Shown here: positions 11,540-20,758 of the stretch, piece after piece
Layout of the letters: every line of letters begins with the position of its first letter
Numbering within the stretch: the first letter of the stretch is position 1
Origin: Uloborus plumipes
Lineage: Eukaryota > Arthropoda > Arachnida > Araneae > Uloboridae
DNA: 64,000 bases
Direction of reading: 5' to 3'
Assembly: GCA_038373865.1 (NCBI GenBank)
Contig: JAXGGA010003378.1
Location: 39,851 to 103,850, forward strand
Program-made: the position numbers and the translations under genes
Notes under the pieces: model-generated
Databases searched by the model: none
Told to the model about the DNA's origin: nothing
Seen by the model: the letters and a program-made list of their open reading frames with translations, nothing else

Positions 11540-11910
11540 TCCTGTGCTTCCAATCCTCATTCATTACGGCAACTCGCGACTCCGTCGTTTGTGTCGTCGC
11601 GGCCGTTACTCCAGTCCATTCCATAGCTCACCGAAACGGTCCTAGAGTAACGAGGACCAGTCCGAATCCCCCGGCCATTTAATCAAGGCCGAGAGACAGC
11701 TACGATTCTTCGCCCGCACCATAATGCATATAATATGCGCCATTTATTACCGGGCGCTGCCTGGAATAGGGCACCCGGCCCCACTAAACTACCGGAGCAG
11801 TGTTTACCTTGGGCCCTGGCCCCGGCATGTTTATGGGGCCTGCGTCCTCGATGTTTATCGCGATGGAAGGCGATAGTCATGCTTGCGAGAGAATATGTAT
11901 ACACAGACAG
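11540..11910. other. GC-richer island with homeodomain/POU-like sites
   Basis: Unique, CpG-containing sequence in AT-rich surroundings. Visible motifs are TTTAATCAA near 11680, the near-palindrome GCATATAATATGC (about 11727-11739), CCATTTATTACC next to it, and GTTTAT/GTTTAC repeats. Overlapping open frames on both strands have no recognisable domains. The features resemble arthropod enhancers, but this is inference from motifs and composition. Confidence 0.4.
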
Positions 11911-12420
11911 AGATGGGTGTATATATATGCTCTCGGGGTCTACTGGGAAGCATCTGTCGGAGGAGAATGACTGCCGGGAGGAGAGGGGGGTGATGGACTC
12001 TGGAATGTCTGGTGATTATGTATGCTGCTTTTGAGTGATGCCTGGTGATGAAAAAGCTCCGGCGTCGCGAGGATTTCCACTGAAGAGTGGAGTAAATGTT
12101 GAACATGCTTGATGTAAATGGGAGATTTTCTGCAGAGAGCATATCTGTCTCTCAAAACCAGAACGACGTTAGTCCAAAAATAGCAATGTTCACTTTATTG
12201 TTGCATTGTATATAGCAGTTTATTTCGCATACCCCCATGAGAACATGATTCCGTAAAAAAAATAAATGCCTCCACAATTATTTAGCAGCATGAAAAGAGT
12301 GCGAGTCTCATATGCCTTGCATGCATCCGACAATCGTTCTCAATCTCTCCTGAAAAGTTACTAAATGAACACGTTAGTCAGGCTCTGAGGCAGAGAAATG
12401 ACGACAGAAATATGCAACGT
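11911..12420. other. Unclassified DNA
   Basis: Moderately GC-rich to about 12150, then AT-rich. No gene seen; the overlapping 95-99 codon frames on both strands have no domain. Confidence 0.4.
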
Positions 12421-13581
12421 CATTCTCACGAAAATGGTACAGGCCATGTCCGAGTCATAGGATTTTTTAAAATCACTTTTAATAATCATCACCAACAAAT
12501 CATATATTATTTAAACGCGATAGCTTTGTACATAAATTAGGTAAAATAAAATGACAAACAACGTTCAAAAGCACAAATAAGATTAAAAGATTAAATGTTT
12601 TTTCGGAAGCCAAAATTATTTGAATATATCTAATTCACCTAATACGGTAGGTGAATTAGATTTTCTAGAAACCTTTTATGTTCAAAAAAATTAAAATAAT
12701 CTTTGTAATAAATCTTTTGCTGCTCCGCATATCTCTCAAATCTTAATCGATTGGCTCAAATTTACATATTCTGATACGTCAAATATTAGCTCAGCACATG
12801 CAAAGATCTGATTGGTCTATCTTCTTCCCTTTTTCGAATTAAAACTTTCCCATGACCTAATTTCATTCCCTTTACTTGCAAGGCACTGAAGAAGGAGGCT
12901 GTTGCCTCCGAAACATGTTTGCCCCTTTTAAAACTTCTAATCTTATTTGTGCTTTTAAACGTTGTTTCTCATTTTATTTCACCTAATCATATATGTTTTT
13001 AATATATTCTCCTGTCAATTGCGTGGAATTAAGTATCAATTGTTTGTACATACGTGCATAAGTTACAGCACAATTTTTACAACCCGTCTCATTATTGGGG
13101 TCTCCATGAGAGGAACAGAGCTACAAACAAAAATATTTTCTATGTGCCTTTTTTTTATTCCCTTCAGGGCCCCTATGCCATTGGGGCATTTGCAATTGCG
13201 ACATGGTACATGCATCCTTCATTGAATTTGAGAGAAAAAAAAATTAAAATATTATTGTCACAACGTCACAACGTTATCTTTTTTCTTGAAATTGCAGGCG
13301 GAATAATTTTTAAACTCGTTTTTTCATTTCATGCTTACTCTGTAATTGTAAATTCTTAATGAGAACGATATTTTTAAAAGCTTATTTTAGCATTATGTTT
13401 ATCGGAGTGGTTTGTTTCAAAATACATCATAAATTGCTTATATAGAAACTCTTAACACTTTATTGTACAAAACGATTTGGGGAACCAATTATTAAAATGT
13501 TACTAGTAGGTGACAATTATTAAAATTGATAAACTATATTTAAAACTGTCAGCCATGATTTACATTTTCATGCGAATAACT
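12421..13581. mobile_element. Diverged TIR element, family of 35824-36781 (copy B)
   Basis: The left edge (ACGAAAATGGTACAGGCCAT, then GTCCGAGTC and a TTTTAAAATCA block) matches the left end of 35824-36781. The right part (CTTGAAATTGCA, CATGCTTACTCTGTAATT, GATATTTTTAAAAGCTTATT, ending CATGATTTACATTTTCATGC) matches the right part of that copy in the same order. The termini are more eroded than in the other copy. The extra length is explained by a nested element at about 12536-12990. No coding sequence. Confidence 0.7.
12536..12990. mobile_element. Nested ~455-bp element with ~54-bp inverted ends
   Basis: The first about 55 bases (ATTAGGTAAAATAAAATGAC then AACAACGTTCAAAAGCACAA) reappear inverted at 12937-12990 with few mismatches. 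Inside is a perfect short hairpin at about 12630-12661 (TCTAATTCACCT/AGGTGAATTAGA). It sits inside the larger element 12421-13581. Near the right end is a second hairpin, GGAGGC-TGTT-GCCTCC, at 12894-12909. Confidence 0.7.
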
Positions 13582-14007
13582 CGCCAATAGATCATGAAAG
13601 CCTATTACTGGGTTGAGTTTTATTTTAATAGGATTAAACGTGGATGGGATTCTATTTTTAGTAACATAATAAAAACCCCATGCGAAAGCATTCGTGAAAA
13701 GAGTATACATTTAAACAAGTTTTAGCAGAAAATGAACTATACGACGAAATATCATTCGCAAAACAAATTTTTAATGCATATTACAAGGATTATTAGCTTT
13801 TTTTTTTTTTTTGTCGTGTCTATGACTTAGCCGAACTAAATAACTACATGGATCCTTATAACTGCTTTTGCGATTTGTTGGATGTTATCGTCATAAAGGT
13901 CTACAAGTGACGGCAATATACCAATTTCTCTCAGGTTCGCACTCATTGCTGGACACATTATTAGCTTGTAACAGCATTACAAAGATCCTATATTTTAAAC
14001 TTTGAAG
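13582..14007. other. Unclassified AT-rich DNA
   Basis: No gene or element ends recognised between the TIR element and the hAT target duplication at 14008. Confidence 0.4.
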
Positions 14008-14386
14008 GTTAGGACCAGTGGCGTATATAGGTTTTTATTTCGGAGGGGGCCCATATAATCAAGCTTAGCCCCCCCCTCCCCCCCCCCCCAACTTCCTTTC
14101 TTTTTCTATTACTGTAAGACAGGTAGAAATTTTCAATTAAAATATTGTAATTTTTGGAAAAGATAGGAAATTACGAAGTTTTAGGTTCCTTCTAAAACTT
14201 TTTTCAAAATTGAAATTATTTATGCTACCTTTGATGTTGGAGGATCAAGACTCCTCTGGAAAACTTACTGAAACTTAAATTCTAAACACGCAATTTCAGG
14301 CTATCTTTAGTGACGTTAAAGGAATTGAGAAGACTCGGGGTATCTCTCCTGAAATATTTTGACACTGAAGCACAACTCAGGATATA

Positions 14387-15037
14387 CAGGGTGTCCACTC
14401 CAATCGTGGACCAATAGCTAATTTCTAAACCGTTAGAGATAAGCATAGAGTTTATTTAGGAAAACATCTCCAAATTACGAAAGGAATTTTGGGTCTATTC
14501 AATGTTTTTCAAAAAATCAAATTTTGAAAGAGTTACGAAATTTAAATTTTTATACAGCCCCCCAGTCCTATCAATCATATTTAGTAAAACATTCTTGACA
14601 CTGTAACGTTTAAAACTAAAAAAAAATCACTCTTCTACCATAAAAATTGACCGAGTTATGACGTTTTGAAAAATCAAGATTTTGAAGGATTTCGCATACG
14701 GTCCCTTAAGCGATCTCTCGATGACGTCATGAAATAATGCAAAATCTTGATTTTTCAAAACGTCATAACTCGGTCAATTTTTGTGGTAGAGGAGTGATTT
14801 TTTTTTAGTTTTAAACGTTACAGTGTCAAGAATGTTTTACTAAATATGATTGATAGGACTGAGGGGCTGTATAAAAATTTAAATTTCGTAACTCTTTCAA
14901 AATTTGATTTTTTGAAAAACATTGAATAAACCCAAAATTCCTTTCATAATTTGGAGATTTTTTCCTAAATAAACTATATGCGTATCTCTTACGGTTTAGA
15001 AATTAGCTATTGGTCCACGATTGGAGTGGACACCCTG
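14387..15037. mobile_element. 651-bp Tc1/mariner-type foldback MITE nested in hAT copy 1
   Basis: It begins CAGGGTGTCCACTCCAATCG and ends with the reverse complement, and the two arms are inverted copies of about 310 bases each around a short centre near 14700-14730. It is flanked by TA on both sides (14385-14386 and 15038-15039). The uninterrupted site is preserved in hAT copy 2, where GGATATATTTC is continuous on the reverse strand, proving insertion at a TA. TA targeting indicates Tc1/mariner-type mobilisation. No coding capacity. Confidence 0.93.
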
Positions 15038-16307
15038 TATTTCTTCATGCGATCCATTATAATTCGGGATTCAAAACGTCGAACTACGTAGGAACCGCGT
15101 CGAACTATATTTTTGTGCTACTAGGGTGATAGAGTAAAAGAAAAGAAAATGAGTTTTTTTTTCAACTGAAGTCTCATTCAAGATATCTTTGGGAAGTAAA
15201 AGTTCAAAGACCCTCCCCTGAAAGATTTTCGATGTAAAGATGCGCAATTTCGCGTTCTCTTTGGAGACGTTAAGGGACAAATAGTGGTTAGGGATATCCC
15301 TCCGAAAATTTTTTAAATTGAAACCTTAAGCCATCTTTACTTTAGACCATCTTTGATAGTAACGTTATCAAGGACTCTCTCCCGAAATGTTTCGAAGTTA
15401 ATGTTTTAAAAATATTTTTATTTAGGTTGTCTTTAATACCGTCAAGAGAAGAGGCAGGATTCGAGCACTGTGCCCCGAAATTTTGCGGCATTGAAGCTTC
15501 AAGAATGCAATTTTAGGCTCTATTTTTTGAAACTGAAGGTTCAAAACTTTACTTTTAGCAGAGGTGCCCATTACCCCCAAGAGCACAAACTTATCATCCA
15601 AGAATTCCACGAAGATCCCTCTAAAAACGAGAGCCACACGTGAAAGAAAACGAAAACAAAAACTTTTAAAAACGCCCCTTAAAAATAATTCAATAGCGCC
15701 GCTTACGCCATGATTCTTGATAGGAACAACTGCTTTTAGGCTTTGTCTGACAATATTTAGGATAATTTTAATGATTTAGGGACTCTTCCGGAAATTTCTG
15801 AGCATAGACTGTAATGCGGGAGCTCTCTCTTTTCTAAAAACACATTTTAGAGCTAAAGACTATAGAAAAGTGAGGGGGATATCAACTACCGTTAATTGTT
15901 TGAATTTTAAATCTCTAAAATGCCATTTGAGGCAATGTTTGACCAAGGTATTGAAGAAGAAGCGGGAAAAGAACTCTCTTCCGAAAATTTTTGGGTATTG
16001 AAGTCTTGAAACTGCAATTAAATTACACGTTGTAAAAGCGAAATTTTAAGATCTCTTTGGACTTTTTAAGGGGGGTCATGAGCCTTCTTTGAATTCATGC
16101 TTGGCGGATATACGGGCCTCGACTTCCTACCCTAAACCCGCCACTGACAAGCACTCTATTCTTTAATTTCACCACTCTTAAAGAGATTGAAAATTACATG
16201 CCCTTTCTAGCTCGGCCGGCTTGGGACCTTTTTTCGATTTTTTTTTTTTTTGTTCAGCTGAAAGCTTGGAAATTATTTGTGAAAAAACAAAAACCGTAAA
16301 TGATTGC

Positions 16308-16443
16308 ATTTTATTTTAAATTTCTTGCTGGGAGGTGTACTTACACTTTATTTTAAATTCCTTGCTGGGGAGGAATAATTATACACTTTATTTTAAACTT
16401 CTTGCTGGGGAGGAATAATTATACACTTTATTTTAAATTTATT
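16308..16443. repeat. Short tandem repeat inside hAT copy 1 (about 47-bp unit, 3 copies)
   Basis: The unit contains CACTTTATTTTAAA, CTTGCTGGG and GGAATAATTATA and is repeated about three times. The same array occurs inverted in copy 2 at about 21379-21514, so it belongs to the element itself. Confidence 0.85.
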
Positions 16444-17071
16444 GAGTGTAGCATTATTTTAAAGACTTTTATTTCCTGACTGACTAGAAAAAAAGAGGGA
16501 ATGAGAAGAAAGAGCGAAACGTAATTTGCTGACTAATAATCTACGTGTGTTGAATATTTTTCATTTAAAAATTTCTGTTCAAAATGATTAGGATTTTTTC
16601 CAGGCGTTTTCTAATTGAAATATATTCATTTTCCCAAGACATGTTCTTTTTTCTCTTGAGTAAAGCGCAAGGGCTCCCTGATCCTCTTGAGTTGCACCAC
16701 TGCCTGGTGCCATCTAATAATTTTTTATTTATTTATGCATTTCAAGCTAAAAGTATGTAAATAATTTAAGAGTAAACTTAAACCGAATAATAACTATCTT
16801 TACAAAAAAAAAAAGAAAAAAAAAAAGAAAAATACGAGCTTTTCGGGGGGGGGGGGATAGAAGGGAAAGACCCTCTGGAAAGACCCCCTTGTATACACCT
16901 TTGAAAACAATGTTAATAGAGAGTGGGCTTTTTTTCTTAAGGATTTTTTTTTTTTTTTTGAGCAAACACGAGCCGAACACCTACTTTTGAAAAAATCTTT
17001 CTCGATTTCGGGGGGGGGGGGGGGCCCAGGCCCCCTCGGCCCCCCCCCTTAAATACGCCCTTGGTTAGGAC

Positions 17072-18023
17072 AGATATTGTTTGCTCACAACTTTCTTTCA
17101 CACGTTGTACAGTATAAGAGCAGCAGCTATTTCGCCAAGATATTTTAATTTCTTGGCGACATTTTATAGTTACTGCTTCTAGCGTACACTGATCAGGAGA
17201 ATGATTTTCATTTCATTCCTAAATAGAAAAAAAAAATCAAACAATGACAGAAAGAATGTGTGTAATAAGTGAGTACGGTTTACTGGAACTCGAGTATTCG
17301 AACTCTGTTGCGCATTTAGTTTACCTTTTTTTACATGTAAACTGGGCTGAAGTCAGAAAGAACGACTACTACTTTATAGCCCTGGCAGAGGTATAATCTT
17401 GTTGGGAAAATGAAACTGACTCTTAGAATTTTTTCACATCAGACTCTCGACTTAGACGCACAGCATGTAAGTATAGTAATTTCACAAACGAAAGCAATCG
17501 TGTTTTTTTTTATTTTTATTTATTTATTTAAGGAGCTCCGTCAATGGGTTTTTTAACACCTTAACCTACATGCTTGCGACACTCATAGACTAAATGTTTC
17601 GACAGTCTTTTTGCTGCTGTAGTCGCAAATCCTCTTGATAATGAGAAAATTCGGAGAATATATGTGGACACATGGGGTTGGTTGGAGACAGTAAGTTAAG
17701 GCGGCTTCTTCGAGGAAAAAAATAAGACTCTATTTATTGAGAGTTTAATATATGATCGAGGTTATAATATGATCGAGGTTGTATTGTATTGTATTGTGAT
17801 GATGTTATCCATGTTTTATTTGCATCACTTTCGCTCTGCAAAAGTGTTTAACTTCCTCATATTATCTATTCTGCAGCTAACAATCAATTTCAGAATTTCC
17901 TTTACTTGTAACTTGCAACTCAAGTTTCCGAAACCGTTACCAATAGCTACATAATCAAACATTATTATGTACATTTACGCAGTATTACTCATACAGTTCG
18001 CAATACGGAGCGAGCATTTAAGC
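17072..18023. other. Unclassified AT-rich DNA
   Basis: No coding or element structure recognised, apart from short local duplications such as the twofold TATGATCGAGGTT near 17752-17780. Confidence 0.4.
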
Positions 18024-18425
18024 AGAATCCCCACCGAAAAAGTAGTACAAAACACTTTCAAGCTAGATAAGTTTAGCTCGGGGAAATCATCAATGACTGC
18101 AGAAACAAAAGTCGTACAGAATATTGACAAGTGAGTGAAATTTAAATTATGCAAATCATTAATGCTTGCCAAAACAAAAATGGCATAATATATTTTCTGG
18201 TGAGTTAAATTTAAATTATGCAAATGGTGAATGCTTGCTGTCGTCGTACAATACATTTTAATTCTAGTTTAATTTAAACTGGGAAAATCATTAATGCTTG
18301 ATGAAACAAAAGTTGAATCAAAAATTTTCAAGTAAGTTTAATTCAAATTGTGAGAATCATTAGAGCTTACCGAAAAAAAAATAGAACAGAATACTTTCAA
18401 GCGAGTTAGATTCATGTCATGCAAC
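18024..18425. repeat. Minisatellite: six diverged copies of a 63-69 bp unit
   Basis: Successive units share AATCATTAATGCTTG, then (A)AACAAAA, GTACA, TTTTCAAG and GAGTTAAATTTAAATTATGC. Units start near 18024, 18093, 18157, 18226, 18289 and 18357. The dominant period of 69 is a multiple of three, so the minus strand stays open for 93 codons (17975-18256) as a repeated 23-residue module. Copy divergence and simple composition favour a noncoding satellite. Confidence 0.8.
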
Positions 18426-18789
18426 TCGCGCATCATGGAAGTCGAACGTTATCAAACTGTGCAAGATTGTATTTTACTAGAAGCTAATAGAGTTCAATAA
18501 ATTGGTATTATAAAAAAAAGCTTTAAAAAAACCTACATTTTTTTCACACTAATACTTCGTTTCGAATTGGATTTCGCACAAAATTAAGCATATCGCACAA
18601 ATGAAAGTTCATTACACGCAATTCTTGTCACGACACAGCCCAGCTTTCTACAATCTGTCTCCAACACCGAAAAAGCACACGAGGAAAGGAAAAAAAAAAG
18701 TCAGATTGATAGGTATTAAGTCTCATTTTTTTCCCTCAGCCTCTTTAAACATGTCAAGCGTTACAAGTGTCGGGTTTTTCCTGACTACT

Positions 18790-18990
18790 CTCATTTAAGT
18801 GCGTTAATTACGAGCCGGCTTCTACCGTGCAATGGACGTCGTTTAATTAGGGAAATTCTAAAAACGAGGGAATCTGACGCGTGTCACATCTCCAATTGCC
18901 TCAAGCGAAAGAACAAATCGCCATGATTCTCGAAAATGAGAAGAACGGGGAACATCTATCATTAAACTCGTCGAGAGAGTCAAGTCTTTG
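18790..18990. promoter_or_regulatory. Island with paired TTAATTA homeodomain-type sites
   Basis: TTAATTA occurs at 18804-18810 and again at 18843-18849, 39 bases apart, embedded in CpG-containing unique sequence (CGAGCCGG, GACGTC, GACGCGTGTC) in AT-rich surroundings. TTAATTA is the classic core recognised by paired-type and Antp-class homeodomains. Enhancer function is inferred and unproven. Confidence 0.3.
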
Positions 18991-19424
18991 TCTTCTTCGG
19001 AAGAACACAAGATTTTTTTTTCTTCTTTATTGGAGGGGGTATGTTCGTCTTTTTCGCCTAGAAATATTCAAGCAAACTGTAAAAGGGAGACCAATTTTTA
19101 AAGCTACTTTGGTATCAATCTTTTGGAACATCGCCTACACTTCGTTTTCAGAAGGAACGTCCCATTTTATTTTCAGATGTTAAATTAGACCTTTCAGGCA
19201 GGACTTAAATTCTACCAAAAGAGGTACAGGAGCCTGTAGCCCCCACAACGTATATTTTTACGATTAAAAGCCTAGATTTCGCTTAAAATGTTCAAATTTG
19301 CATTTAAATATGAGTATTTTCCAACAAAGATTACGATTAACAATGAATTATCAATTTAAGGCTCACTTCTTTCATTTTAGCATGAAACAAGTTAAAAACA
19401 ATTATAATTAGCTGCATTGTATTA
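18991..19424. other. Unclassified DNA
   Basis: No motif or domain recognised; the 100-codon plus-strand frame that enters this stretch lacks any familiar pattern. Confidence 0.4.
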
Positions 19425-19459
19425 ATAAGCACCCGGGCAACGCTGGGTAATAAGCTAGT
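19425..19459 (+). mobile_element. Helitron-like 3' terminus (hairpin + CTAGT)
   Basis: A stem-loop ACCCGGGCAACGCTGGGT (19431-19448, one mismatch) is followed by AATAAG and CTAGT (19455-19459). A GC hairpin about ten bases before a terminal CTAG(T) is the 3' signature of Helitron/Helentron elements. The 5' extent is not defined. Confidence 0.6.
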
Positions 19460-19572
19460 ATATATATATAAATAGATGCATGCATTTGTATGTTTGTTCA
19501 TCATACAAATCCAGCTTTCGTCGGATTTTCATCAAACTTGGCAGAGGTTCTTTGATGCACTAGAATTTACAT
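19460..19572 (+). mobile_element. Start of a second Helitron-like repeat abutting the first
   Basis: Directly after CTAGT comes a TA-rich start and then wording (GTATGTTTGTTCATCATAC, TTTTCATCAAACTTGGCA) similar to the 5' region of the element at 62311 (GATTTTCATGACACTTGGCA). Head-to-tail abutting copies are common for this group. Its 3' end is not seen. Confidence 0.5.
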
Positions 19573-20750
19573 AGGCGGGGTTTTGAAATTAAAAAAAAAA
19601 AAAAAAAATCCAGAAAGCTCAAAATACAAATTCAAGATACTTCCCTCCAAAATATTTTTAACAACAAATAATAATAATAAAAATCTGGCCTTATAGTATC
19701 CACACATAGTAACAGAAAATATGAAACCACAACACGCAACATTCCTAACACCATTTTCAACATTCTTTTCAAATAGGTAAATCTGTAAAGATACCAATTC
19801 AGAGTGGATATAGCCCCTATATTGCCCAGTCCGTGCAGTATCCGTACTCGGAGAGGCGGTTCCAGTTAAGACAACAAAAAGACGATTCATCACGGGCACG
19901 AATCCATCACTTTTAACTGAGATTTTGACCTGATCATTGGCAGCATCCTCGGAGGTCAAAACAAGGCAGCTCCGCCACCCCGAATTATTCTTCTTCTTTC
20001 CTCTCGAAGATCTATTTCGAAAACAGGAATCACGCTCGTTCTTTGAGATGCTGTGCGGTTCGATCCTCCCCCCTCCCCATTCTTTCGTCTTTGTCTTTTC
20101 TCCATCTTTTTATTTTTTGGTATACATCCCACTCGAACATTCGATGAACAAGCGATGAGTAAGAGTAAAAGGTGTGCTCGCCAGGTTAAGTTGTTACAAT
20201 AGATATAGTAGCAGTTGTAGTGTGGAGTTCTTTTTTCTCTCTTTTTTATTTAAGGAGTGAAAATTTTGAAACTGAACTGCCCTTATGCTCTTTAGTTGAA
20301 ATAAAAGAAAGCATGTTTTCTTCTGCCTTAAATGGCACTTTCACGGTCACGTATGTTCGAACTCTTTTCTGGTTCGCAGGCAAGGATGATGTCGCAACAA
20401 AGGCAGCAGTTCCGTGGACTTGCTCTTCTCCTGAGCAGGCTTGATGTTTGGATATACATACTAAAGTTCTTCTTACACACATTTTCTAGACGAATTGCTC
20501 ACAAATGTCCTCCGGCGAACATTAAAGCACTCGGTTTAGAGAGGAAACTTTACATTCAAACCTGAGTTGTAACAAAAATGTCTCATCATATTGAACTTTT
20601 TATCGCTTCCTCACATGAATTACTCACGGAAAACAGTTCACGAGTTACTCTAACAAGTGAATAATAGTGTAAAACTTCCTTTTTATAATTTCAACTTCAT
20701 GAAAGTTGATGAGTGCTACGAGCATCCTCTATTTCGAACCAGTTTTCTTC
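19573..20750. other. Unclassified DNA with GC-richer patches
   Basis: Patches at about 19780-20010 and 20330-20540 are GC-richer with open frames of 70-130 codons on both strands, none with a recognisable domain. The 130-codon minus-strand frame (19567-19959) begins in the GC patch and ends in poly-A-derived phenylalanines, arguing against a gene. Confidence 0.35.
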
Positions 20751-20758
20751 ATCGCTCC

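Larger units (their letters stand above)
14016..17063 (+). mobile_element. Non-autonomous hAT element, copy 1 (with nested insertion)
   Basis: The left end is CAGTGGCGTATATAGG and the right end, read on the minus strand, is CAAGGGCGTATTTAAGG, imperfect terminal inverted repeats of hAT style. The element is flanked by a perfect 8-bp direct duplication GTTAGGAC (14008-14015 and 17064-17071), diagnostic for hAT integration. Poly-C/G subterminal blocks lie just inside both ends. There is no transposase; the 70-odd codon frames inside have no domain. A nearly identical copy sits at 20759-23154 in reverse orientation. Without the nested 651-bp element and its TA duplication this copy is 2395 bp, against 2396 bp for copy 2, so both are full length and recent. 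Confidence 0.93.

Noticed and set aside
18024..18425. CRISPR array
   Set aside because: Units are contiguous and diverged without unique spacers, and the window is eukaryotic.
19567..19959. 130-codon minus-strand ORF
   Set aside because: Its C-terminus is poly-Phe from an A tract and it overlaps a Helitron-like repeat; no domain.
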